DNA from: an uncultured Gammaproteobacteria bacterium
Lineage (GTDB): Bacteria > Pseudomonadota > Gammaproteobacteria > Arenicellales > JAANXG01
NCBI GenBank assembly: GCA_947259395.1
Contig: CAMYMN010000017.1
Span: 21,419-79,185 of the forward strand
Length of the DNA: 57,767 bases
Direction: 5' to 3'
Shown piece after piece: positions 38,828 to 47,700 of this stretch (position 1 is its first letter; every line of letters starts with the position of its first letter). The notes under the pieces are model-generated. The model did no database searches, was not told where the DNA came from, and saw only the letters and a list, made by a program, of their open reading frames with translations. A program made the position numbers and the translations under genes.

Positions 38828-40189
38828 ATGGTGCGGACGATACGAATCCGAAGGGGCTTGGATATTCCCGTCGCCGGTACTCCGGAGCAGTCAATCCATG
38901 ACGGACCGGAGCACACCCAGGTTGCGCTCGACGGCCGTGATTACCCGGGCCTGAAACCCAGAATGCTGGTCGCACCCGGTGACCAGGTCGACCTGGGTCA
39001 GCCGCTGTTCATCGATAAACGGGATCCGCAGGTCCGCTACACCGCCCCGGGCAAGGGCACCGTAGTGGCCGTGAACCGTGGCGCCCGGCGCGCGCTCGAA
39101 TGCATCGAGATCAAGCTCGAGGAAGGCGGCGGTTTGCAGGCGATGTTCGACCCGCTGACCGACGACGACATTGCGCGTCGGGATCGTGCGGAGCTCGCGT
39201 CGCGGCTGCAGCAATCAGGCCTGTGGACCGCTTTGCGCACACGACCTTACAGCTGTGTGCCGCGGTCAGACAGTGTTCCACGCTCGATTTTCGTCACCGC
39301 CATCGACACCGCGCCGCTTTGTGCCGACCCGCGTGTGGTCATTGACCCCAATGTCGACGCCTTCACGACCGGGCTGCGCGTGTTAGCCAGACTAACCGCA
39401 GGTGCGGTTTACTTGTGCACTGGGACCGGTTGGGACACTGCAGTGGGTGACGTGGAGCGCGTGCAGCGTGTTGAATTTCAAGGACCCCACCCCGCCGGTC
39501 TGGCGGGCACCCACATTCATTTGCTAGATCCTGCAGGTGTTGAACGGATTGTCTGGTACATCGGTTATCAGGATGTCATCGCCATCGGACATACGATGAC
39601 CTCGGGGACGGTCGACACCCGGCGGGTGATCGCCCTCGCTGGTGACCGCGTGCGCAAACCCCGGCTCTTATCAGCGCGCGTGGGCGTCTCGACCGACGAC
39701 ATCGTGCGGGGCGAGATCGACGAACCGGGTTCCTGCCGGGTGATTTCAGGTTCTTTGTTGACCGGCCGCAAAGCCGCCGGCGGCAATGCCTACCTGGGGC
39801 GCTATCACAATCAGGTGTGCGTCATCCGTGAAGGTGGCGAACGGCGCAGGTTTGGCTGGCTGGGCCTGTGGCCGCGGCGGTACAGTGCCGGCACGACGAT
39901 TCTGAAGCGCAGCGGGCACCGCAGAAAACTCGCCTTCGACACCGCCATGAACGGGCGCTACACGAGCATGCTGCCGATGCGCGTGTTCGAGCGCGTGATG
40001 CCCCTCGACATCTTGCCATCGCCGTTGTTCCGGGCGTTACTGGTCAAGGACACCGACCAGGCCCAGGCACTGGGCTGTCTGGAGCTGGATGAAGAAGACC
40101 TTGCGCTGTGCTCGTTCCTGTGCCCGGCAAAGCAGGACTACGGCGCTGCTTTGCGCATGAATCTCGATGAAATAGAACGCGGCGGCTGA
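38828..40189 (+). CDS. nqrA: NqrA, Na+-translocating NADH:quinone reductase subunit A
   Basis: 453 aa soluble subunit of Na+-NQR, docked on the cytoplasmic face, with the NqrA/RnfC barrel-sandwich region. IRRGLDIPVAG at the N-terminus, KPRMLVAPGDQVDLGQPLFIDK and YTAPGKGTVVAVNRGARRAL are family segments; the C-terminus has PMRVFERVMPLDILPSPLFRALL. First nqr gene; its TGA shares one base with the nqrB ATG. Confidence 0.96.
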   Translation: MVRTIRIRRGLDIPVAGTPEQSIHDGPEHTQVALDGRDYPGLKPRMLVAPGDQVDLGQPLFIDKRDPQVRYTAPGKGTVVAVNRGARRALECIEIKLEEGGGLQAMFDPLTDDDIARRDRAELASRLQQSGLWTALRTRPYSCVPRSDSVPRSIFVTAIDTAPLCADPRVVIDPNVDAFTTGLRVLARLTAGAVYLCTGTGWDTAVGDVERVQRVEFQGPHPAGLAGTHIHLLDPAGVERIVWYIGYQDVIAIGHTMTSGTVDTRRVIALAGDRVRKPRLLSARVGVSTDDIVRGEIDEPGSCRVISGSLLTGRKAAGGNAYLGRYHNQVCVIREGGERRRFGWLGLWPRRYSAGTTILKRSGHRRKLAFDTAMNGRYTSMLPMRVFERVMPLDILPSPLFRALLVKDTDQAQALGCLELDEEDLALCSFLCPAKQDYGAALRMNLDEIERGG

Positions 40190-41358
40190 TGTCCGAGATC
40201 AGAAGAAATCTCTCGTTGATGACAGACCGCTTCTTTTGGTCATCGAGGCGGTCGACGATCACCGGTCCACACATCAGAGACGCAAGCAATGTGCAACGTG
40301 TGTGGAATTATTTCGTCATCGCCAGCCTGCCGACGTGGGTGATCGGCACGTGGAGCCTCGGACACCAGACCAATCTGGCGATCGCCGCTTTCGGCCTGGA
40401 GCGGGTGCCCGGGTGGCGGGCCGGGGTGCTGCGCCAGTTCAGCATCGGTTTCGACGCCTTCAATCCCTTGGCCTGCTTCATGCATGGGTTGTTGTATTTT
40501 CTGCCAATATTCGGATTGGCTTTGCTCGTCGGTGCGTTTTGGCAGGCGTTGTTCGCGAAGCTGCGTCACACGGAGCCCGACGAAGGCCTACTCGTGATTG
40601 CGTGGTTGTTCGCCCTGCTCATGCCCGCCACCGCCCCGATGTATCAGGTAGCCGTGGGCATGACCTTCGGCATCGTGGTGGGCAAGTTGATTTACGGCGG
40701 TTCGGGACGCTACCTGTTCAACCCCGCGCTGCTCGGTGCGGCGTTTTTGGTGTTTTCATACCCCACATTGATGTACGGGGAGAATCCCTGGGTGCCGGTG
40801 GCGGGCTATGACCAGCCGACGGTCCTGGAGCTGGTCAAGGAAGAGGGCGGTATCAGCGTAATACCCGCCGTGGGTTACAGCTTCTGGCAGATGTTCATCG
40901 GTGATCAACCGGGCCCAATTGGTATCGTGTCTTCGCTGGGCGCCGTGATCGGGGCGCTGTTTTTGATCTGGACCGCGGTCGCGTCGTGGCGGGTGATGGC
41001 GGGTGCAATCATCGGATTGATTGTCACCGCGACCTTGTTCAGCGCGATCGCGCCCGAAAACGAGTTGTTCGCCGTCCCCTGGTATTGGCAGCTGGTGATG
41101 GGCGGCGTGATGTTCGGCGTGGTGTTTATCGCAACCGATCCGGTCGCCGGCCCCATGACCGATCCCGGTCGGTGGGCCTTTGGCGTGATCGTGGGCGTAC
41201 TGACGGTGGTCATCCGCGCGACGAATCCCGCGTATTACGAAGGCGTGCTATTCGCTATTCTGCTGGCGAGCGTGTTTTCACCGTTGATCGATTTCATAGC
41301 CACGGATAGAAACATCCAACGGCGCTTGCAACGCCAGCAAGGTGGTGCCGATGGATAA
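40189..41358 (+). CDS. nqrB: NqrB, Na+-NQR membrane subunit B with altered flavinylation site
   Basis: 389 aa, about ten membrane helices, slightly shorter than typical (~410 aa). NqrB forms part of the Na+ path and normally carries FMN phosphoester-linked to the Thr of an SGAT motif. At the matching place this protein reads GYDQPTVLE: Thr211 (codon 40819-40821) is kept, but S-G-A is replaced by D-Q-P (208-210). GRYLFNPALLGAAFLVFSYP before it and PGPIGIVSSLGAVIGALFLIWTAVASWR after it align well, so the region is not frameshifted. The stop overlaps the nqrC start. Confidence 0.95.
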   Translation: MSEIRRNLSLMTDRFFWSSRRSTITGPHIRDASNVQRVWNYFVIASLPTWVIGTWSLGHQTNLAIAAFGLERVPGWRAGVLRQFSIGFDAFNPLACFMHGLLYFLPIFGLALLVGAFWQALFAKLRHTEPDEGLLVIAWLFALLMPATAPMYQVAVGMTFGIVVGKLIYGGSGRYLFNPALLGAAFLVFSYPTLMYGENPWVPVAGYDQPTVLELVKEEGGISVIPAVGYSFWQMFIGDQPGPIGIVSSLGAVIGALFLIWTAVASWRVMAGAIIGLIVTATLFSAIAPENELFAVPWYWQLVMGGVMFGVVFIATDPVAGPMTDPGRWAFGVIVGVLTVVIRATNPAYYEGVLFAILLASVFSPLIDFIATDRNIQRRLQRQQGGADG

Positions 41359-42169
41359 TAACGACCCCAGAAAGGCGGTCATCGTCGTCGCCCTGGTGGC
41401 GGTGGTTTGCTCGTCATTGGTGTCCGCCGCCGTGGTGCTGCTGCGCCCCGTTCACCTCAATAACCAGCTGCTCGAGCGCAGCCGCAACATCATGCAACTC
41501 ACCGGGCTGATCGAACCGGGGCAGACGCTCGAGGACGCTAAAATGCTGGCGTTGTTCAAGCGCCTGGATGTGCGCATGGTAGATATCGACCAGGGCGCGT
41601 TCGATGGGTCCATGGACCCGAAAACCTTTGACCAGCGGCGCGCCGCCGGCGATCCGCAGCTCGGCGTCGCCGTTCCAGCGGGCCGGGACCTGGCAAGACT
41701 GGGCACCCGCAGCCGGTATGCACCGGTGTACCTGGTCTGGGATGAAAACCAACTCCAGCGCATCATCCTGCCGATCCGCGGCGCCGGGATGTGGTCGATG
41801 TTGTACGGCTACCTTGCGTTGGAGTCAGATATGAACACCGTCGCCGCCGCCAGTTTCTACGAACAGACCGAAACGCCCGGCCTCGGCGACCAGATCACGC
41901 GGCCGGACTGGCTGGCCAAGTGGCGCGGCCGCAAGGTGTACGACGAGCTTGGCGATCCGGTGTTCGCCGTCGGTCCCGGCAGAATCGCGCCCGATTCGTC
42001 GGCGGCACTGCATCGCGTCGACGCGCTGACCGGGGCGACCATCACCGGCGACGCCGTCACCTCGCTGGTGCACTACTGGCTGGGTCCGCACGGATTCCAG
42101 CTGCTGCTGAATCAGCTGCGCGAACAACCACCGACACAGGCCGCAACAGCGGCTGGCGGGGATTCCTGA
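41351..42169 (+). CDS. nqrC: NqrC, Na+-NQR subunit C (FMN-binding)
   Basis: 272 aa from the ATG at 41351 (AAGGTGG upstream; a GTG at 41342 is in frame). One N-terminal membrane helix (AVIVVALVAVVCSSLVSAAVVLL) and a periplasmic FMN-binding domain. The flavinylation motif is TGATIT in DALTGATITGDAV near residue 234, so the acceptor Thr is intact, in contrast to NqrB. The signature YGYLALESDMNTVAAASFYEQTETPGLGDQI is typical. Confidence 0.94.
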   Translation: MDNNDPRKAVIVVALVAVVCSSLVSAAVVLLRPVHLNNQLLERSRNIMQLTGLIEPGQTLEDAKMLALFKRLDVRMVDIDQGAFDGSMDPKTFDQRRAAGDPQLGVAVPAGRDLARLGTRSRYAPVYLVWDENQLQRIILPIRGAGMWSMLYGYLALESDMNTVAAASFYEQTETPGLGDQITRPDWLAKWRGRKVYDELGDPVFAVGPGRIAPDSSAALHRVDALTGATITGDAVTSLVHYWLGPHGFQLLLNQLREQPPTQAATAAGGDS

Positions 42170-42171
42170 CC

Positions 42172-42831
42172 ATGTCACTCAAACAATACGTCACGGCACC
42201 ACTGCTGAAAGAGAACCCGGTCACGCTGCACGTACTGGGTATCTGCGCCGCGCTCGCGATCACCAATTCCCTCACCTCATCGTTGATCATGAGCGTGGCC
42301 TTGACCACGGTGCTCATCATCTCGAACGCCACCATCAGCCTGATCCGCCACCACCTGCCCAATAGCGTGCGCATGATCGTGCAGATCACCATCATCGCCT
42401 CGTCGGTCACGGTGATCGACCAGTTGCTTACCGCCTACCTGCCCACCGCCGCCAGCGCGCTCAGCGTGTACATCAGCCTGATCGTGACCAACTGCATCGT
42501 ACTCGGGCGCGCCGAGGCGTGCGCCATGAACCATGGGGTGCGCCGCAGTATCGCGGACGCCATCGGCAACGGCCTGGGCTACAGCGCCATACTGATCTTC
42601 GTGGCCACGATCCGCGAACTGTTCGGCAACGGCTCGCTGATGGGGGTGAAGATCCTGGAGCTGGCCCGCGACGGCGGTTGGTTCCAACCCAACGAGATGC
42701 TGATGCTGGCGCCCAGCGCGTTTTTTATCATCGGTTTCATGGTGTGGGGCATACGCAGTTGGAAACCCGAACAGCGGGAGCAGCCGGAATTCAAATCCAT
42801 GGTCGCGCCGCGGGAGGTGGAAGGGCAATGA
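42172..42831 (+). CDS. nqrD: NqrD, Na+-NQR subunit D
   Basis: 219 aa from the ATG at 42172, two bases after the nqrC stop. Six membrane helices; the half-channel motif [20 protein letters not shown] carries the conserved Cys that in Na+-NQR coordinates the membrane Fe centre with NqrE. The stop overlaps the nqrE start (ATGA). Confidence 0.95.
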   Translation: MSLKQYVTAPLLKENPVTLHVLGICAALAITNSLTSSLIMSVALTTVLIISNATISLIRHHLPNSVRMIVQITIIASSVTVIDQLLTAYLPTAASALSVYISLIVTNCIVLGRAEACAMNHGVRRSIADAIGNGLGYSAILIFVATIRELFGNGSLMGVKILELARDGGWFQPNEMLMLAPSAFFIIGFMVWGIRSWKPEQREQPEFKSMVAPREVEGQ

Positions 42832-43436
42832 CTGGTTTCATCGAAATCTTTTTCCGTGCGGTTTTCATTGAAAATCTCGCGCTGGCGTATTTCCTCGGCA
42901 TGTGCACATTCCTCGCGGTATCGAAACAGATCAAGACCACGCTGGGTCTGGGCGTCGCGGTGATCGTGGTCGAAGGTATCAGCGTTCCACTCAATAACCT
43001 GATCTACAACCTGCTGCTCAGGCAGGGTGCCCTGAGCTGGGTGGGTCTGGGCCACCTCGATTTCAGCTTCCTCGGGCTGCTCAGCCAGATCGCGGTGATC
43101 GCCGCTATGATCCAGATTCTGGAGATCGTGTTGCACAAGTTCGTCCCCGCGCTTTACAACACCCTGGGTATCTACTTGCCGCTGCTCACCGTCAACTGCG
43201 CCATTCTGGGCGCCTCACTGTTCATGGTGCAACGCGACTACAGCTTTGTGGAAAGCGTGGCCTACGGCGTGGGGGTGGGCGTTGGGTGGGCGCTCGCCAT
43301 TGTCGCGCTCGCCGGTCTGCGCGAGAAAATGAAATACAGCGACATCCCGGAAGGCCTGCAGGGTCTGGGGATCACGTTCATCACCACTGGCCTGATTTCC
43401 CTGGCGTTCATCGGCCTTGCGGGTATTCAATTTTAG
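42828..43436 (+). CDS. nqrE: NqrE, Na+-NQR subunit E
   Basis: 202 aa from the ATG at 42828. Six membrane helices; [34 protein letters not shown] and [18 protein letters not shown] contain the conserved Cys residues of the intramembrane iron site. ATGA overlap with nqrD and 5 bp before nqrF. Confidence 0.95.
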   Translation: MTGFIEIFFRAVFIENLALAYFLGMCTFLAVSKQIKTTLGLGVAVIVVEGISVPLNNLIYNLLLRQGALSWVGLGHLDFSFLGLLSQIAVIAAMIQILEIVLHKFVPALYNTLGIYLPLLTVNCAILGASLFMVQRDYSFVESVAYGVGVGVGWALAIVALAGLREKMKYSDIPEGLQGLGITFITTGLISLAFIGLAGIQF

Positions 43437-43441
43437 GGCCG

Positions 43442-44662
43442 ATGTTGGAAATCATACTCAGCGTGGTGTTGTTCACCGGTATCTTGCTGGTGCTGACGTT
43501 GCTGATATTGCAGGTCAGAGCCAGGCTGGTTCACCAGGGTGACGTGCACATCATCGCCAATGAAGAGCGCGACCTCACCGTGCCGGCGGGTAACCGGCTG
43601 CTTGGCACGCTGGCGGATGCCGGAATCTTCGTGCCCTCCGCCTGCGGCGGCGGCGGTACCTGTGGCCAATGCAAGGTGAAAGTGCTGGAAGGCGGCGGGT
43701 CGCTGCTGCCGACCGAAGCCTCGTTGATCTCCAAGCGGGAAGCCGCGGAAGGCGAACGCCTGGCATGTCAGGTGACGGTCACCGAGGACATGCGCATCCA
43801 GGTTCCCGAGGACGTATTCGGCGTGAAGAAGTGGGAGTGTAAGGTCCGTTCGAACCACAACGTCGCAACCTTTATCAAGGAACTGGTGTTGGAGCTCCCC
43901 GCGGGTGAGAAGCTCGATTTCAAAGCCGGCGGCTATATCCAGATCGAGTGCCCGCCTCACAAACTGAGCTACTCGAGCTTCGATATCAAAGAGGAATACC
44001 GGGCGGAGTGGGAACGACATGGCCTGTTGAAATTGCACTCCGACGTAAAACAACCGGCGACGCGCGCCTATTCGATGGCCAACTATCCGGATGAAAACGA
44101 GATTATCATGCTCAACGTGCGCATCGCCACGCCACCACCCGATGCCCCCAAAGCACCGACGGGCATCATGTCGTCTTATATCTTCAACCGGAAGCCCGGG
44201 GATACGGTAACGGTGTCGGGGCCTTATGGTGAATTCTTCGCCAAGGACACCGATGCCGAGATGGTGTTCATCGGGGGCGGGGCGGGCATGGCGCCGATGC
44301 GCTCGCACATCTTCGACCAGTTGAAGCGATTGAAGAGCACGCGCACAATGACCTTCTGGTACGGCGCGCGAAGTCTGCGGGAGGCCTTTTATGTGGAGGA
44401 GTTCGACGAACTCGCCGAGAAGCACCCCAATTTCAGCTGGCATCTTGCCTTGTCCGACCCGCTCCCGGGAGACAATTGGCAGGGGTTGACCGGATTCATC
44501 CATGACGTATTGTATAACGAGTACCTCGAACAACACCCGGCGCCCGAGGATTGCGAATATTACATGTGTGGGCCACCGATGATGAACGCCGCGGTCATCA
44601 AGCTATTGGATGATCTCGGCGTGGAGGAAGAAAACATCCTGCTCGACGACTTCGGGAACTGA
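43442..44662 (+). CDS. nqrF: NqrF, Na+-NQR NADH-binding subunit F
   Basis: 406 aa from the ATG at 43442. N-terminal membrane anchor (2-24), a [2Fe-2S] ferredoxin domain with [12 protein letters not shown] plus the later RLACQV Cys, then an FAD domain ([12 protein letters not shown]) and an NADH domain with [17 protein letters not shown] and [13 protein letters not shown]. Entry point for electrons from NADH. Four bases before nqrM. Confidence 0.96.
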   Translation: MLEIILSVVLFTGILLVLTLLILQVRARLVHQGDVHIIANEERDLTVPAGNRLLGTLADAGIFVPSACGGGGTCGQCKVKVLEGGGSLLPTEASLISKREAAEGERLACQVTVTEDMRIQVPEDVFGVKKWECKVRSNHNVATFIKELVLELPAGEKLDFKAGGYIQIECPPHKLSYSSFDIKEEYRAEWERHGLLKLHSDVKQPATRAYSMANYPDENEIIMLNVRIATPPPDAPKAPTGIMSSYIFNRKPGDTVTVSGPYGEFFAKDTDAEMVFIGGGAGMAPMRSHIFDQLKRLKSTRTMTFWYGARSLREAFYVEEFDELAEKHPNFSWHLALSDPLPGDNWQGLTGFIHDVLYNEYLEQHPAPEDCEYYMCGPPMMNAAVIKLLDDLGVEEENILLDDFGN

Positions 44663-44666
44663 CCGG

Positions 44667-44861
44667 ATGGCAACATTCATTGGCACCTTGATCATTGTAA
44701 CGCTTTGCTGCCTGGCCCTGGCCCTGGGCCTGCTGGTCGCCGGAAAACCGCTGTCCGGGGGCTGTGGAAAGACATTGCCCGGCAAGCTGCGCTGCCTCGT
44801 CTGCCCCCATCGGCGCCGGGGCGAGTGCAAGGACCGTTCGCTCGAGGGGGAGTCGCGATGA
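44667..44861 (+). CDS. nqrM: NqrM, Na+-NQR maturation protein
   Basis: 64 aa from the ATG at 44667; it has one membrane helix (about 3-25) and four Cys after it (GGCGKT, RCLVCPH, GECKD). NqrM (DUF539) is needed to assemble the NqrD/E iron centre and usually follows nqrF, as here. The stop overlaps the next start (ATGA). apbE, the flavin transferase needed for NqrB/C, is not in the window. Confidence 0.88.
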   Translation: MATFIGTLIIVTLCCLALALGLLVAGKPLSGGCGKTLPGKLRCLVCPHRRRGECKDRSLEGESR

Positions 44862-45262
44862 AAAAGAGATCCATGATCGTCCGGGACTACATGGTGGAAA
44901 AATTGATCACTCTGGATCCCGAAACCGATGTTCTGCAGGCGGCCCACACCCTGATAAAGAATCAGATTTCCGGCGCCCCCGTTGTCGACAACACCGGCAG
45001 GCTGGTCGGCATCCTCACCGAGCGCGATGTCCTGTCATTGGCGGTGCAAGCGTACTACCACGGGACCCTGGGCGGTATCGTCAAGGACCATATGGCCGAC
45101 CAACCGCAGAGCGTTGGACCCGATGACAGCGTGCTGGACGTTGCCCAGTCTTTCATCAACGGACGATTCCACCGTTACCCCGTGGTAGAGGATGGCCGCC
45201 TGGTTGGGGTCATCAGCCGCAGCGACGTCATGCGCGCCCTGGGTGAGTACTATCCGTTGTAA
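44858..45262 (+). CDS. CBS-domain pair protein at the end of the nqr operon
   Basis: 134 aa from the ATG at 44858, with GAGGGGGAG upstream. Two CBS motifs: residues 8-65 (VRDYMVEKLITLDPETDVLQAAHTLIKNQISGAPVVD) and 78-134 (VKDHMADQPQSVGPDDSVLDVAQSFINGRFHRYPVVEDGRLVGVISRSD). CBS pairs bind adenosine nucleotides, so this protein could sense energy state; regulation of Nqr is inference from operon position only. Confidence 0.85.
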   Translation: MKKRSMIVRDYMVEKLITLDPETDVLQAAHTLIKNQISGAPVVDNTGRLVGILTERDVLSLAVQAYYHGTLGGIVKDHMADQPQSVGPDDSVLDVAQSFINGRFHRYPVVEDGRLVGVISRSDVMRALGEYYPL

Positions 45263-45361
45263 AAGAAAACCTTACCGGGACAACAAACTACACTGAATCA
45301 GTATCCTTACCTGGGCCGACCTATACCTTCTCTCCATCCTGAGTGGGCATAGAATTCGCAG

Positions 45362-46546
45362 CTAGATCACTGCTTCTTTCTGGAACTGGACAATGTCCTC
45401 GTCGCGATAACCGAGGCTGCGCAGGACCTCGTGGTTGTGCTCTCCCGCTGCCGGCACCGGGTCCATCCGTACCTCGGCGCCGTGCATCACCACCGGGGGG
45501 AGCAGGGCTTGCAGCGGCCCCACCGGTGAACCGATGGTGCGCCAACGATCGCGGGCTCGTAGCTGCGCGTGGTCCCAGAACTCCTGCATCGTGTTGATTT
45601 GGGCATTGGCGATCTTGGCTGCGTCGAGGCGTGCGATAACCTCATTTACCGATAGCTCAGAAAAGGCGGAAGCGATCAACCCGTCCATTTCCTCTCGGTT
45701 CGCGACCCGTTGCGAGTTGCCCTGGAAGCGGGCGTCGGCGGCGAGTTCGGGTTGGTGTATCACCTCGCGGCAAAACGCCTGCCATTCCCGCTCATTCTGA
45801 ATCCCCAGCATCACTAGGCGACGGTCCCCGGTCGGGTAGGGTCCGTAGGGCGCGATGGTCGCGTGACTCAACCCGGTGCGCGGCGGTGCGGTGCCGCCAT
45901 AGGCCGTGTAATAGGCGGGATAACCCATCCATTCCCCGAGCGCATCGAACAGCGACACATCGAACACCGTGCCCTGGCCGGTTTTTTCACGCCGATACAA
46001 GGCGGTCAAGATGCCGCTGTAGGCGTACATGCCGGCGGCGATATCGGCAATGGAGACGCCCACCTTGGCCATGTCGGCATCGGTACCGGTGGTGGACACC
46101 ACACCCGTCTCGCACTGGACCAACAGGTCATAGGCCTTCTTGTGCTCGTATGGACCACCTTTCCCGTAACCGGAGACATTGCACTGGATCAACCGCGGAT
46201 GGCGTTGCGCAACATCGGCTGAGTCCAATCCGGCCCGCGCGGCGGCACCGGGCGCCAGGTTTTGCACGAATACGTCTGCGCGGGTCAGCAACCGATGGAG
46301 CACGTCACTGGCCAGCGGATGCTTGATATCCAAGGTCAAACTTTTTTTGGAGCGGTTGAGCCACACAAAATGACTCGACATGCCGTTAACGGTTTCGTCG
46401 TAGTACCGTGCGAAATCGCCACCTCCTGGCCGTTCAATCTTAATTACCGCCGCCCCGAGGTCGGCGAGTTGGCGCGTCGCAAACGGTGCGGACACCGCCT
46501 GTTCCAATGACATCACATTGACACCATCCAGAGGCAGCACGGTCAA
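45362..46546 (-). CDS. CoA-transferase family III (CaiB/BaiF type)
   Basis: 394 aa from a TTG at 46546 whose TTGA overlaps the acyl-CoA dehydrogenase stop; a GTG at 46540 is equally plausible. Family III CoA-transferase with SLEQAVSAPFATRQLADLGAAVIKIERPGGGDFARYYD near the N-terminus and LSLFDALGEWM-type and YGPYPTGDRRLVMLGIQNEREW segments. The catalytic Asp should be that in NLAPGAAARAGLDSAD or nearby. It would activate a carboxylate using another acyl-CoA as donor. Last gene of a four-gene overlapping operon. Confidence 0.9.
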   Translation of the reverse strand: MTVLPLDGVNVMSLEQAVSAPFATRQLADLGAAVIKIERPGGGDFARYYDETVNGMSSHFVWLNRSKKSLTLDIKHPLASDVLHRLLTRADVFVQNLAPGAAARAGLDSADVAQRHPRLIQCNVSGYGKGGPYEHKKAYDLLVQCETGVVSTTGTDADMAKVGVSIADIAAGMYAYSGILTALYRREKTGQGTVFDVSLFDALGEWMGYPAYYTAYGGTAPPRTGLSHATIAPYGPYPTGDRRLVMLGIQNEREWQAFCREVIHQPELAADARFQGNSQRVANREEMDGLIASAFSELSVNEVIARLDAAKIANAQINTMQEFWDHAQLRARDRWRTIGSPVGPLQALLPPVVMHGAEVRMDPVPAAGEHNHEVLRSLGYRDEDIVQFQKEAVI

Positions 46547-47700
46547 AATGACCTCGGCAGACCGAGTATGTGCTCTGCGATGTAAGACAAAATCAGATTT
46601 GTGGAGATCGGCGCTACTTGGAACAGACGCGTCTCGCGAAACTTTCGCTCCACGTCGTATTCGCTGGCAAATCCATACCCACCGTGGGTCTGCAACGCGG
46701 CGTTGGCGGCCTCCCATGAGGCATCGGCGGCTAATAATTTGGCCATGTTGGCCTCGGCGCCGCAGGGTAACCCGCCATCGAACAACTTGGCGGCGCGATA
46801 GCGCATCAGGTCGGCGGCACGCACGTTAGCATAGGCGTGGGCCAGTGGAAACTGAATTCCCTGGTTTTGGCCGATGGGCCGGTCGAACACCACGCGTTCC
46901 CGCGCATAGGCGGTTGCGCGTTCGATGAACCAGTCGCCGTCCCCGATGCACTCCGCAGCAATCAGGATGCGCTCCGCATTTAAACCGTCGAGCAGATAAC
47001 GAAATCCTCTGCCCTGCTCTCCGATTATGTTGTCTTCGGGCACTTCGAGCTCGTCGAAATACAACTCATTGGTTTCGTGGTTGATCATGGTGTCGATGGG
47101 CTTCACCGTCAGCCCGTTACCGACGGCTTCGCGCAGATCTACAAGAAACACCGACAGGCCTTCGGTCTTTTTGCTGACCTGTTCAATCGGGGTGGTGCGC
47201 GCGAACAACAGCATCAAGTCCGAATGCTGCACCCGCGAGGTCCACACCTTTTGGCCGTTGATGATGTAGCGGTCACCGTTGCGGATAGCGGTGGTGCGGA
47301 TCTTGGTGGTGTCGGTGCCGGCACTCGGTTCGGTGACCGCAAATGCCTGCAGCCGTAGTTCACCACTGGCGATCTTCGGTAGATAGCGTTGTTTTTGTTG
47401 CTCCGATCCGTGGCGCAGCACGGTGCCCATGGTATACATCTGGGCATGACAGGCCGCCGCGTTACCACCGCTGCGGTTGATCTGCTCGAGAATCACCGAT
47501 GCCTCGGTGATACCCAGCCCGGAGCCGCCGTATTGCTCCGGTATCAACGCCGCCAGCCATCCGGCCTCGGTGAGCGCCCGCACGAACTCCTCTGGGTATC
47601 GGCGTTCCTGATCGATACCACGCCAATACTCATCCGGATAGCGACGACAAAGATCGGCGATCGGGTCGCGCAGTTCGCTGTGATTGTGAGATCCGGTCAC
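46543..47700 (-). CDS. Acyl-CoA dehydrogenase
   Basis: 385 aa from the GTG at 47700, which overlaps the preceding stop as GTGA. FAD-dependent; AFAVTEPSAGTDTTKI, KVWTSRVQHSDLMLLFARTT and the C-terminal THGGYGFASEYDVERKFRETRLFQVAPISTN are signatures. The residue at the catalytic-base position differs among subfamilies and I do not assign it. Substrate unknown. Confidence 0.93.
   Translation of the reverse strand: MTGSHNHSELRDPIADLCRRYPDEYWRGIDQERRYPEEFVRALTEAGWLAALIPEQYGGSGLGITEASVILEQINRSGGNAAACHAQMYTMGTVLRHGSEQQKQRYLPKIASGELRLQAFAVTEPSAGTDTTKIRTTAIRNGDRYIINGQKVWTSRVQHSDLMLLFARTTPIEQVSKKTEGLSVFLVDLREAVGNGLTVKPIDTMINHETNELYFDELEVPEDNIIGEQGRGFRYLLDGLNAERILIAAECIGDGDWFIERATAYARERVVFDRPIGQNQGIQFPLAHAYANVRAADLMRYRAAKLFDGGLPCGAEANMAKLLAADASWEAANAALQTHGGYGFASEYDVERKFRETRLFQVAPISTNLILSYIAEHILGLPRSF

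Noticed and set aside
43433-44536. 367-codon minus-strand frame opposite nqrF
   Set aside because: nqrF on the plus strand carries all expected Fe-S, FAD and NADH motifs; the antisense translation is His/Arg/Gln-rich with no motif.
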